From contig CM041083.1 of assembly GCA_023079485.1 (NCBI GenBank), positions 61,013,810-61,077,809 on the forward strand: DNA of 64,000 bases, read 5' to 3'. The notes beneath the pieces are model-generated. The model ran no database searches. It saw nothing but the letters and a program-made list of their open reading frames with translations, and was not told the origin of the DNA. Shown here piece by piece: positions 37,480 to 47,670 of this stretch; the first letter of the stretch is position 1, and the number at the start of each line of letters is the position of its first letter. The stretch comes from Archilochus colubris (lineage: Eukaryota > Chordata > Aves > Apodiformes > Trochilidae). The position numbers and the translations under genes were made by a program.

Positions 37480-38905
37480 TCTCCAATGAAAAAAAAAAAA
37501 AAAAAAGTGCAAGACCAAAGTGAGTTGGGACAAAATATTAAACTTATATTGCACATGTGAAAGAAAGGAGAAAACTTGTGTATTCATAGGACAGGGATCC
37601 ATAGGAAAACCATGAAGAAAATCCACACGGAGGTTTTCTGTGCAAATTTTCATTCCTGAAAATCAGTGCCACTTAAAAAGAGAAATTAGCTTTGTTCTAT
37701 TGTCACTTTCCCTATGATACCATAACTGAAAAAAGAACACCTCTCCTCCAGATTCTCTGCCTATGGCTTTTCCATGCCCTAGAACAATTATACAGGACAT
37801 GTAAAACGGGATATAGGACTACAATGACAGAAGAGAAGGATGCATATAGTGGTGTACTTAGTAGTAGGATATTCAGCCATACCACTGACCTACAGTGAAT
37901 AAAAGATGAGTCTTATTCCCAAACGCAGTTCTATAAGCCTACTTCTTTTAAAGGCAAATTATTATTCTTCTTTTGAGGTCACTGTGCTGGAAAAAAACTT
38001 GCACACCTAACCTGTATGGCCTGCACAGAAATACAGCTACCAACTGACAGCTACAGTGCTTCAAAGGGATAATATAAGCCACCAAACAGATAGGAGAGAG
38101 AAGTCTCCTTGGAAAGATAATGGTGGTTTTGGATTTTTTTTTCCACAGCACTAGTAAAAATTTTCCAATAGTGCAGTAGTTGCAGTCTCTGCTTTGGAAG
38201 GAAAAGCTTCAGAAACAGATTAAAAGTTCTTTTCAATACCTTCTTTCCTTATCATTGTACAGCATTGGGAGCTTTTTTCAGCAGGAGAAGCTGTGACCAG
38301 CAAAACCTTACCAGGTCATCAGATCCATTGCTCTTCTCTCTCTTTGGTTGCTGTTTAGATAGCTATGCAGTTATGATTCTCTTGACAGAGAAAGTACTAT
38401 CTGATCCAAGATGGCACTCAGTGCTGCTCCATCGGTAAGATGGGAGAGGGCTGGAGTGGAGTGGTGCTGGTATATCTCCTCGTTGGGTGCTTGAACATCA
38501 CTGTGCACTTGAACATCACACCCACCTGCTCTCTAGCAGCCCAGGGCTCTGCATTTCAAATGAGTCCTTTGTCCATTGTGTAGTTCAAACATAACTGGAA
38601 GGGCTCCAGACGATTACAGCCAGCATTGTTTCAGTTAAAACGATGGTGTGTGTCGAGTCATGATTTACAGTCTTTCTGGATGTCGACAGGTAATAACATG
38701 GTGGTGGCTTATGTTGTTCTCTTCGAAAAAAAGATTCTTCAAGTTATGAAACTGCCTGAAAGAAAAAAAAAGCCCTATACTAAAGAAACTTATGTATAGA
38801 ACAACACCTGCATGCCTTCCCATCTACTGTTTTCGCATCTTTCTATCTTCCCTTTTGTAACTAATTTTTAATTATTATGTTACTAATAAATGCCATTTTT
38901 GTTTT
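37480..38905 (+). other. SLC13A4: SLC13A4 3' UTR (probable)
   Basis: The sequence after the TAA contains an A18 run (37489-37506), an early AATAAA at 37898-37903 and a better-placed AATAAA at 38885-38890 followed by a T/GT-rich stretch, the usual form of a cleavage site. The end near 38905 is inferred. No second gene was seen within it. Confidence 0.5.
38885..38890 (+). terminator. Candidate polyadenylation signal AATAAA for SLC13A4
   Basis: Canonical AATAAA followed within 15 bases by a TTTTTGTTTTGAGG downstream element. An alternative proximal AATAAA lies at 37898. Which one is used cannot be decided from sequence. Confidence 0.45.
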
Positions 38906-41900
38906 GAGGAACCATGAGTTTCTCTTAGGGCAGAAGTGTCACTTTATTATGGTTCTCAGAGGTCATAAATTTAGGAATGATTCTGAATAAAAAGACGTTC
39001 CTGAAAAATAACCAATATGTAAAACATGTAAAAATAATTTCATTGAAGAAGCAACTTACAAATAAATAGTCAAGGGCAATCAAAACACTTTCCTTCAGTT
39101 TTAGCCACTTGATTTTTTTTTTTGTAGTGAAATATAATGCTAAATAAAAACTACAGATCTTTTTAAAAGTCAGGAAAAAAGATTTTAATTGCAGAAAAGT
39201 TCAATTAAAATTTTTTTCTGGTACATTGAGTCAAAAAATTTCCTGAATGTAGTTCCTGATAATGATGTGATACAAATTTGTCAGCTATATGTAGAAGTCT
39301 GATTTTTTTGAAAGAGTGTATCTGTTTCTGACAGCTGTTAGGAGCAATCACTCTTCAATTAGCTCACAGCATACTTTTGAATCAACACTAGAAATTTTTT
39401 GAAAATAAACTGGATTCAGAAGATCGCACACAGCATTATGGTAGGTAAGTCATTCGCATTCAAGAAAGTTTTCTGTAATAACAATTGAACTAGCTGTTAA
39501 ACTCTGTTTAGTTTAATGCATTGTCCAGCAACTTTCAGCAATAGGTCACTTTTCTAGTGAAGAAAGGACTACCAAGTATTAACATCATGGCTTAGCTATT
39601 TGCATGAACACTTGTGTTTCCATATTTTAAAAATATGATTCTCATATTTTAAAAAATTACCACAAAAATGGGCATTTCTTTTATCAACTCCTCTTTGTTG
39701 TGCCTTTAGTCAGTACCAGTCACAGAAGGATCCTGAACTACCTAAATTTGCAGGGCTTCTGCTGGGGCTGAACTTACTCAGATGCATCATTTCAAAGGCA
39801 TAATAAACAGTAAAGAAATATTTATATCTGTATCTTCTGATGAAAAAGAAAAAGAAGGAAACTGAAAATTTACTTCAGTATGTTTGCAATCTATGTGATT
39901 TTAATCTATGCCAGTATAAAATAACATAACTTATTATAGACAGAAACCTGTCTATAAGGATATTTTAATTGTCCAGCTTTTACAGCTCCATCATGAGTTA
40001 CAAATGATAGCTCCTACTTTCAAATTCTGAAACAATCAATGGCAGTGGACTGTTGCTGGGACTGAAAACACACAGCTTGCATCAGAATTGAACTGACAAC
40101 TCTTACTCTGACAAAGGAGAGCTGTGCCATTTTTATTGCACGGTGATGGTAGCCTAGCTCAGGACAAAAAGAAATATTGAGTATTTTAGTATTTAGCATG
40201 ACTTTGAAGTTCTGTCCCTCCAGTTTTGAAAGTGTCTCATAGTAGATGTGAGGAGATCAAAATGTCTGCTGAACTCATTAGCCCTAAAGGCCACATTTTG
40301 AAGGACATGGAAGACTGACATTTCAAAGGAAAGGCTGATCTTACGTCTTCTTTCCTAAAACAATTATGTATGAAAAATCTTGCAGGATGTCTGCAGACTT
40401 ATCTTTTAAAGTGTATTTGTGTTGGCTTCTATTGTTTTATTTCCACAAGAATTCCTTATATTCCTAGATATAGGAAAGGTAGTTGGTGTTATAATTTTAG
40501 TCAATTAAAAAATTCCCTGCCTAAAGAAGGTGAAGTCTTTTGGCAGGCTGCCAGCCTCAACTCGCACTACTACATTTTTTCTATATTTTTTCTGTTATTT
40601 ATTCATTCACCATAGCTACATGTATTAAACGTTTCACACCTGCAAGTGACAAAAACCCAACTTTCTAATTTTTTTGGCATCCATATCTTCAGGAAAAGCC
40701 TGGTCCAAAAACTGACCCAAATCTTTACATTGTTTAAGTCAAGAAACCAGATGTTTATGCCACTAGTCCTGTCTTAAGATTTCTGAAGTTTTTTGATAGA
40801 GTGAACCACAAGTTAAAGAAAGAAAAAGTTTGTGTATATGTTTTTATATAAATATATGCATTTGTGTGTTTATACATATATATATATATATACACACACA
40901 CATAAGTAAATAACTTTATAGTATGCCAAAACATGTCATGCTGCATACTGTGAAATTCTCTGCAGAAGTACTCAGTGGCTAGACAAGAAGACAAGACACT
41001 TACTATCTCTTTAGTTAGTTATCACTTTAGGATGCTAAGAACAATACTATATAAATAATGATAGCTAACACAGTAGAATTTCCTTGGAGCTATCAACTAT
41101 GAGTTATTGGAAGATGTGTCTAATGCTATAGCTTTGCTATCTGTTGAAAACATTCTGTAGCACCTACTGGTCCAGTTACTGATGTCAGTCATTCTTAGTG
41201 TGCTCTACATGTCAGAAGAGAGCAATTCTGAGGTGGAACTAATGAACTTGATGTTGAGTGGGGAAGGTAATGTTGGATCTTACACTAGAAGAAACTTAAG
41301 ACAAAAACTCATGGTCAAGACTCAAGAGGTTCTACATCCTTATAATTTTCCACTAGTCTACAATGTACTCTGTGCCAGTTGCTATTACCATAAGATAATG
41401 TTACCTACTCTGGCAAGAAAAAATATTATCGTTGCTCCCTGGAAGATGAAAATACTGGTCTCACCAGTGCATAATTTATTTCTTTTGGACTACATATCCT
41501 TCTACTTGTGTCTTCCTTGGTAGCTATTGCTTCCCTGAATCGTGTCAGATCATCATGCTTCTGTAAGAAAGTTTCCTTCTGCCCAAGAATAAAGATGCTC
41601 CCAGTAGATATGGGAACTGTGCCTTGCAAATGTATCCTCTTCCTTGCTGTTTTCTTGGTAGACAATGTATAAATTACTTAACCTTCTACAGTAAAATACT
41701 ACACTAGTTAAAAAACAAAAATGAAAATAATATAAAAGGCATAGAACTTTCTAGCCTCATTTTTTCTTTCAAGACAGTCAATATACTTTCTCTGTATTTT
41801 GCACCGTATGGGTGTAAAGTGATAGCCTGACATCAGGCTATGTTGACTACAGCAAGGAAGTAATCAACACTACTTTTCTATACAAAACACAACACATGTC

Positions 41901-43420
41901 AGACCTTTGTGTGAGAGCTCTCTGTTCCTTGCAGAAACATTTTAAGTAGTAAATGTAATATCAATGCAAATGTAATATAAACATTTTTTCAGTAAATATA
42001 TTAAATATTTTCCCAATACTTTAATTTTTTTGAGCATGTCTCTAAAGATAGGTGAGTGGTTCCCCTCCCCCTTTTTTACATTTGAATAGCTTTAATTTTT
42101 TATCTCCATCTCTGACTTTATAATAACTAAAAAATCACATGCTTTTTTCTATTATTCACAGAAGTTATTGCTTAAGGTTTTTGTAATGCTGCTATAATAA
42201 TAAAAACAAAAATTGCTTTGGCCCTTTCAGAGATGTATTTTAGCAAAATGAAAATTAAGGTATCTCTTTTTCTCAGTGATGATGTAATTCTAACTCTAAA
42301 TTCACAGAAACTTTCCTGGCACATTTGTGACTCATTTGATTCAGAACTATTTTTTATTTAATTGGGACCTGTAGTTTTTATTCCATAAAGTCAAAGACAT
42401 TCCTTCTGCTTTCTCTTCTGAACTCTGGCTCTTATGATATTCCCATAGGCTCAGATCTTAGATCCACATGTAGAAACTGGCAGGACTGGTCCTCTCTTCT
42501 AAAGCATATTGGGTCCAAAGGAAGATTTTGCTTGCCAGTTCTACATTGAAATAGAATGGTGTTTTCACTATTGGTGAATAACAAGCAAAACTTAGGTCAG
42601 ACTTGCCTTGAGTGTGGGGGATAAATAAATAAACAAGTATGATTTTGTCTCATGGAAGATCCAGTTTGGAGGATGATCAGTCCTTTGCCTTTAACTTGAG
42701 AGTAATGAAATTAGAAGAATGAATCATAAAACTTCTGCAGGAAAAACTGATCTTTTTTTATAATTTAAGCATTCCTATAGGAAGATAAAGAAACTTGTTT
42801 GAGCTAAAACTTCAAAAGCTAGATCAAATAAAGGAAGTATTATTTCATGAAAGAGAATGGCAGCTCCTTAAGAGGCTTGCTGTAAGTGACCAAGGTTTTC
42901 TGGAGTGTATGTAATTATTAACACTATCAAGAATAAAAGTTAAGATTTTAATAAGGCATGAACATTTATGAACTTAACAGAAATGATAAAGCTCCCTTGA
43001 GACCACAGATCTGCATCTTTTCCTTTCTCTTTACATAGTTGTATTCTGGAGACTTTGACTTTTCTCTAAGTTATTAGCTACTGACAGAAGCAGTATGGCA
43101 AAATTGGCAAAAGCAGAATATGAGCTAGTTCTTTTGCAGTGACATAATTTTAAGACATGCATTTGATTTGTAGTAACATTTGTAAAATAAACGTGACTAT
43201 TTCACCTTGTCTTTAGCTCTGTAAAGCATTTTGGCAACTACATATCAAGCATGTAAAAATAAAATACCTTTTAAATAACTTTTAAAGATTGAATTAAGCA
43301 GACCTTTTATCCCTGCCTTGAAACAACTGTGGGAGAGAAAGTTAGGTTTATCTAAAAATTTAGTATCTTAAGCCCAAAATACGTATTTTCTTACAGACAA
43401 ATTTTTTTGTGACAAAGGAT
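38906..43420. other. Intergenic, AT-rich, no gene seen
   Basis: Between the SLC13A4 3' end and the endogenous retrovirus. There is a short TA/CA repeat near 40875-40905. Open frames are short and unlike any known family; no transposon was recognised. Confidence 0.55.
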
Positions 43421-43740
43421 TGTAGTGAAATGAGACCAGGTGCCACTAATTACCAGGTAGTGGGCATGAGCTTGTGTTAAGCCCACCTGTGCCTGACTAG
43501 GGCGGGCCCCAACTGCTCATGAGCAGGAATAGGGGGCCAATAAAAGGTGAGGCCTGAGACACAAGCTCAGCTCAGTCCTGAGCAAGCCAGCAGAGAGATT
43601 GGTCAAATCTGGAGCAGTAGCACTGAGCCAGGCTAACCAATCCTGAGGGCAACCAACTCAGGGCACTGTCTGTGCACTTCTGCTGGGACACCTGTTGGAC
43701 CTCGGAGCGCTGTGCCCTAAGAGAGGTTCATCTTGCAACA
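43421..43740 (+). repeat. 5' LTR of the endogenous retrovirus
   Basis: Bounds are inferred from TGTAG at the left, CAACA at the right (TGT/ACA ends) and a primer-binding site five bases later. It contains CCAATAAAAGG (AATAAA at 43539-43544), which could serve as a TATA-like box or polyadenylation signal, and a CTCAGCTCAGTC stretch after it. No second copy exists downstream, so the ends cannot be confirmed by LTR-LTR comparison. Confidence 0.65.
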
Positions 43741-43745
43741 TCCGG

Positions 43746-43763
43746 TGGAGAATGCGGGCATAG
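43746..43763 (+). other. Primer-binding site resembling tRNA-Ala 3' end
   Basis: TGGAGAATGCGGGCATAG. From memory, the first 16 bases are complementary to the 3' end of a vertebrate tRNA-Ala of the type ending ...ATGCCCGCATTCTCCA. The position directly after the inferred LTR supports its role as the reverse-transcription priming site. Confidence 0.6.
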
Positions 43764-45689
43764 ACCTCGGTCTAGCCCCTGCTCAGACGAATCAGAAGAA
43801 AGGGAGCCAGTTCGGGGCAAACTAACATTAGCAGAAAACCCAAGAAGTCAGGTAAGAAGATCTACTGCCATCCTTCTCTATCACCAATTCACCGAGAAAA
43901 AGGAAAAGATGGGACTGTCATCAAGTACCACCATTAATGAGAAGCTGATGACATGGGCGAAGGAACAAGAACCTTCCTCCTCCCCATCTGCTGCAGCAGC
44001 GTGGGAACTTTGGCAGGAGGTCAGTGACCTGTTGGGAAGCCTCCATACCCAAGAAATGAACAAGAACATAACTGGATTAGAAGGTACATGGGGGGTGGTA
44101 AACAATGCCCTAAAAGAAATAAAAGCCAAGGCAGAAGCTGCCGCTGCCGCCGTTGCAGCACTTCCACCAAAAGCTAGCATTGGTACTACAGTACCACCAC
44201 TAGAAGCAGGATCCGGTGTTGTCTCCACAGCACCTCCGCTACTCACTCCTCCTGAGGGTGGTAAAACCTGGAAGGCATTCTTAGGATTGAGGGACAACAG
44301 CCTTGCCATCAAGGGCATGACAGGAAAATAGCATCATTCTATAGCTGAGTTTCTATCAGGCATCAGGCCAGAGGAAGAAGAAGAAGAACCTGCTCCGAGC
44401 ACTGAAAGAAATGTACAAAAGAATGCAAAGATGCCGACAGCCCATGCCCCCAAGATGGGCGGCTCCAGTTGCTGCTTGAAACCGCCCCTACTGCCACCTC
44501 CCAGCTCAGAAAAAGAGCATGGGAAAGAAGCAGCCACCCTACCAGCTGCACCCATCAACCTGGAGGACAAAATAAAAGCCCTCCTTGAACTAACAAATCA
44601 GGCCGTGAAATCTTCAGAGAAAAGGATGACAGACATGGAACAAAACTCGTCTTTTCATAAATACCGAGACCCACCTGACCTCCCTGATGATGACGAGGAT
44701 GTTCCAACCCCACTGCAACCATGACAGAACAACCAAGGCATCAAAGGTGCTGATAAACCCTGATCCGGAAGATGGTCTGGTTTCATCTGCGATGCCATTC
44801 TCGAAGGGGATTGGGAGGCCAGCACCATCGCTTGCCCTGTTCTGCATGATAACAATGGGCCGCCTCAATTTGAACAGCACAGTTGGAAAACCTTACAGCA
44901 GGCCAAGAAGACCTTGAAAGAGGGAGGATTAAGATTGGAAAGTGGCCAGGCTGTCCTGGATTGGCTTTTCACCGCCGACACTAATTGCCCCCAAGACTGT
45001 TGCAATCTGGCCAGGTATCTACTCACCCCCTCCCAGCAGATTGTCTGGGTCAAAGAATGGGAGTGCCTGGCTCAAGTGGAAGCAAATCGCCCTCGAGCAC
45101 CTGGGGATCCCCTATCAGGGATAACCGCCGAGATGCTCCCGGGCTCAGGACGCTATGCAGATGTCCAAATACAGCTCCAGTTCCCGACCACACTCTACCA
45201 CGTTGCTGCGCACCTAGCCCGCCAAGCCTTCTATGTGGTCCCAGAGCCTATTCCAGCCCCTTCATTTAGCGCCATCAAGCAAGGGATGAATGAGCCTTTT
45301 CAACATTTTGTTGACCAACTTTGGCAATCTGTCATGGCTCAATTTGATCTAGGAGTAGAGCAAAAAGAATCTATGTTCAAGCTACTGGTGTTTGAAAACG
45401 CAAATCTGAGAATGAAGTCACTGTTCTCCACTTTACCAAAAAGGGCTGATGTCCCGGAGATGTTAGAAGTAGCTGCCAGGGCCACCCAAACACAACAAAA
45501 CCAGGGCATGGCCAGTGCCTTTGCTGCCGCCTTTAACCCACTCAAAAGCTCCTCGAGGCAGTTGAACAGAAAGCGGACAGAAGGGGAAATCAATACAGAA
45601 GGGGAAATCGATCAAGGAAATCCACCCCCGTCTGTCTTTGATGTGGAGCCACAGGCCACTCAAGAGGAACTTGTTCAGTCACAGTGTGG

Positions 45690-45731
45690 TGTGACCGATG
45701 CCAGAAAGGCAATTACAACAATCTGGCATGC
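45690..45731 (+). pseudogene. ERV nucleocapsid zinc knuckle, altered
   Basis: In the third frame the pattern C-x2-C-x4-Y-x4-C is seen. The usual CCHC knuckle has histidine where this copy has tyrosine. It lies out of frame with the upstream capsid, implying an indel near 45660-45690. It directly precedes the frameshift heptamer. Confidence 0.7.
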
Positions 45732-45739
45732 AGGTCTGC

Positions 45740-45746
45740 AAAAAAT
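45740..45746 (+). promoter_or_regulatory. -1 ribosomal frameshift heptamer A_AAA_AAT (gag-pro)
   Basis: The heptamer is in phase with the zinc-knuckle frame (GCA AAA AAT). A -1 slip moves into precisely the frame that is open through dUTPase and protease. A GC-rich stretch follows within ten bases and could form a stimulatory stem. This is the expected position for a betaretroviral gag-pro shift; function is inferred only. Confidence 0.6.
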
Positions 45747-46399
45747 GGAAGGCGCAGCACGCGAGGCCCCCGCACAAGGACACAAGTAGCCGGGCCAGCG
45801 CTTCACACCAGCTCCCTGCCCCAGCCCCAGGGGGAAGCCTGGGCATCGATGTGCCCTCAGCAGTAGACATCACCCTCATGACAACGCAAGTACACCAGAT
45901 ACCGATGGGAATATATGGACCAGTATACCAAGAAGAAAGCACGGTTGGAGCCTTACTAATGAGCCGTTCTTCTACTGGAATTGCAGGACTTGTTGTGCTC
46001 CCAGGAGTTATAGATGCGGATTATTCAGGGGAGATCATGATTACTTGTTTTACATTAACACTCCCCTTGATAATCAAAGCAGGAACTTGGTTAGCACAAC
46101 TGGTCCTCCTTCCAAAAATGAATCTGGGGAAGAACGCCCCTGTGGCACGAGGCAGTCAAGGCTTTGGATCTTCTAGAAGCACTCTGGTAACCTTAGTGCA
46201 ACAGATGAAGACAAGGCCCATCATAATTGTAAAGTTGACGGCTGGTAAAGAGGTCAAGACCCTTTCCATGATGATGGACACCGGGGCTGCTGTTACCATA
46301 ATCAACTTTAATGTGTGGCCTCATCATTGGAAACTTATCACTGCCCACGATGCTGTCCAGGGAATAGGTGGTGATTCCACCCCCCCTTCAGAACCTTAA
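45747..46399 (+). pseudogene. pro: ERV dUTPase-protease region
   Basis: The frame is open from 45698 to 46399. dUTPase motifs appear in order: GSLGIDV (motif 1), a SRSS block (motif 2, Gly replaced), GVIDADYSGEI (motif 3), TWLAQLV (motif 4) and ARGSQGFGSS (motif 5). The aspartic protease active site D-T-G-A lies at 46277-46288, followed by an AVTII flap-side stretch. After 46399 the protease C-terminus (LGGLVGREVM block, to about 46565) is in another frame, so one indel separates them. Confidence 0.88.
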
Positions 46400-46599
46400 A
46401 CCCGTGCAACTAAAGTTCCCTGAAGGACAAGCAGTGACCGTACGACCTTATGTGTTGCCGTTACCGGGACAACTTGGGGGGTTGGTTGGCAGGGAAGTTA
46501 TGAGGCAACTAGGGGCTGTTCTTTCCATCCCTGAACCCACCCAACACCCTCAACATTTTCAATGAGGGCCACCGCAGAGGTGCCGCCAGCTCCCAGACT

Positions 46600-47075
46600 G
46601 TGATGGAAGACAGACACCCGTGTCTGGTTGGAGCAGTGGCCCCTATCAAAAGAGCACCTAGAAATCACCAGTCGTCTGGTAAAAGAGCAGCTGGACACAG
46701 GACACATCCAGCCGTCCGTCAGTCCTTGGAAAACGCCCATCTTCGAAGTTCCATAGAAGAAAGGAAAATGGCGATTACTACACGACTTACGCAAGGTCAA
46801 CAACCAGATGTGGCCGATGGGCACCCTTCAACCCGGGCTGCCCCTACTCACAATGTTACCCAGAGGCTGGCACCTTCTGGTAATTGACCTTAAGGATTGC
46901 TTCTTCACTGTTCCCCTACATCCCGAAGATACAGCTCGCTTCGCCTTTACCATCCCATCGATCAACAAAAGCGAACCTGTGAAGCGATATGAACGGGTAG
47001 AGTTGCCCCAAGGGATGAGAAACTCCCTGATAATATGCCAATTGTATGTGGCATGGGCACTCTCGCCGATCTGAA
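46600..47075 (+). pseudogene. pol: ERV reverse transcriptase, N-terminal fragment
   Basis: One frame holds the fingers/palm start: an EHLEITSRLVKEQL block, [11 protein letters not shown], the first catalytic aspartate in VIDLKDCFF (Asp at 46886-46888), and LPQGM near 47005. A TAG at 46754 interrupts it. The frame stops at 47074, shortly before the YxDD catalytic box would appear; the rest of pol is missing. Confidence 0.88.
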
Positions 47076-47115
47076 AAGAAATGCCAGACACACTAAACTA
47101 CAACTAATCTACCAC

Positions 47116-47413
47116 AATGGGGTCCCAAAAGTCCGAACAACCGGGACTGGCAAACAAATGCAAAGACTGACTACTGAAAACTTTGGCTGGCCCTAGCCCT
47201 CACATGGAACCCTACCCACAGCACCACCAACAATCGGCCTACAGGTTTGTGTTTTACCACAAACCTTGAATCTACCGGCCCTAAGCGGCCATTTTCCCCT
47301 AGTGCTGAATGGGGTCCCAAAGTCTGAACAATCGGGACTGGCAAACAAATGCAAAGAGTGACCACTGAAAACTTTGGCTGGCCTAAACCTCCACATGGAA
47401 CCCTACCCACAGC
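47116..47413. repeat. Direct tandem duplication, period 192 bp
   Basis: The segment starting AATGGGGTCCCAAAAGTC at 47116 recurs at 47308. The first ~105 bp match closely (GGGACTGGCAAACAAATGC, then GAAAACTTTGGCTGGCC, then CACATGGAACCCTACCCACAG); the second copy is cut at about 47413. No known protein was recognised. It may be a rearranged internal piece of the retrovirus. Confidence 0.85.
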
Positions 47414-47414
47414 T

Positions 47415-47670
47415 GCAAAAGAAAATCTAAGGAAATGCTGAGGAACCTGGACAATGTCTTCTCAGGGGACCCCATTGTCTTTGAAAGGCTATGGTGATCC
47501 AGGAAGATCCCTGAGGACTGGACAAAAGCAAGAGTCACTTTTAGCTTCGAGAAGGAAGATTTAGGGAACTACAGGCTGGTCAGTCACACTTTAATCCTTG
47601 GGAAGGTGATGGAACAAATCCTCCTGGAAGCTGCTTCCAGACATGTGAAGGATAAGAAACTGCCCGGCAA
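47415..47670 (+). mobile_element. CR1 LINE fragment (reverse transcriptase region)
   Basis: It contains CCTGAGGACTGGACAAAAGC and a GGGAACTACAGGCTGGTCAG segment. This corresponds to the GNYR.V...GKVMEQ..LEA block of CR1 reverse transcriptase. It is truncated at both ends and abuts the retroviral remnant. Confidence 0.85.

Larger units (their letters stand above)
43909..45789 (+). pseudogene. gag: ERV gag (matrix, capsid) with in-frame stops
   Basis: It starts at ATG 43909 with a Met-Gly N-terminus of myristoylation type. One frame runs to 45789, broken only by nonsense codons at 44329 (TAG), 44722 (TGA) and 44761 (TGA). The first part is an Ala/Pro-rich matrix-like region. The capsid region from about 44764 has the major homology region (IKQGMNEPFQHFVDQL, about 45274-45321) and a LLVFENAN block typical of betaretroviral capsids. 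The last ~100 bases of this frame are out of register: the zinc knuckle is read in another frame. Non-functional. Confidence 0.88.
43421..47075 (+). mobile_element. Truncated class II (betaretrovirus-like) endogenous retrovirus
   Basis: Order seen: 5' LTR, primer-binding site, gag, dUTPase-protease, start of reverse transcriptase. The dUTPase fused ahead of the protease and the style of the capsid place it with class II/betaretrovirus-like elements. It is dead: gag carries in-frame stops, there are reading-frame breaks around the zinc knuckle and the protease C-terminus, RT has a stop and ends just before its YxDD region, and RNase H, integrase, envelope and 3' LTR are absent. G+C content is visibly higher than in the flanking intergenic DNA. 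It lies sense to SLC13A4, about 6 kb downstream. Confidence 0.92.

Noticed and set aside
43881..44318. 145-codon open frame on the minus strand
   Set aside because: It lies antisense to the retroviral gag and is alanine/serine-rich because of the sense-strand composition.
47116..47413. 3' LTR of the endogenous retrovirus
   Set aside because: The duplicated segment does not match the 43421-43740 LTR and repeats itself in tandem, so it is not the LTR partner.
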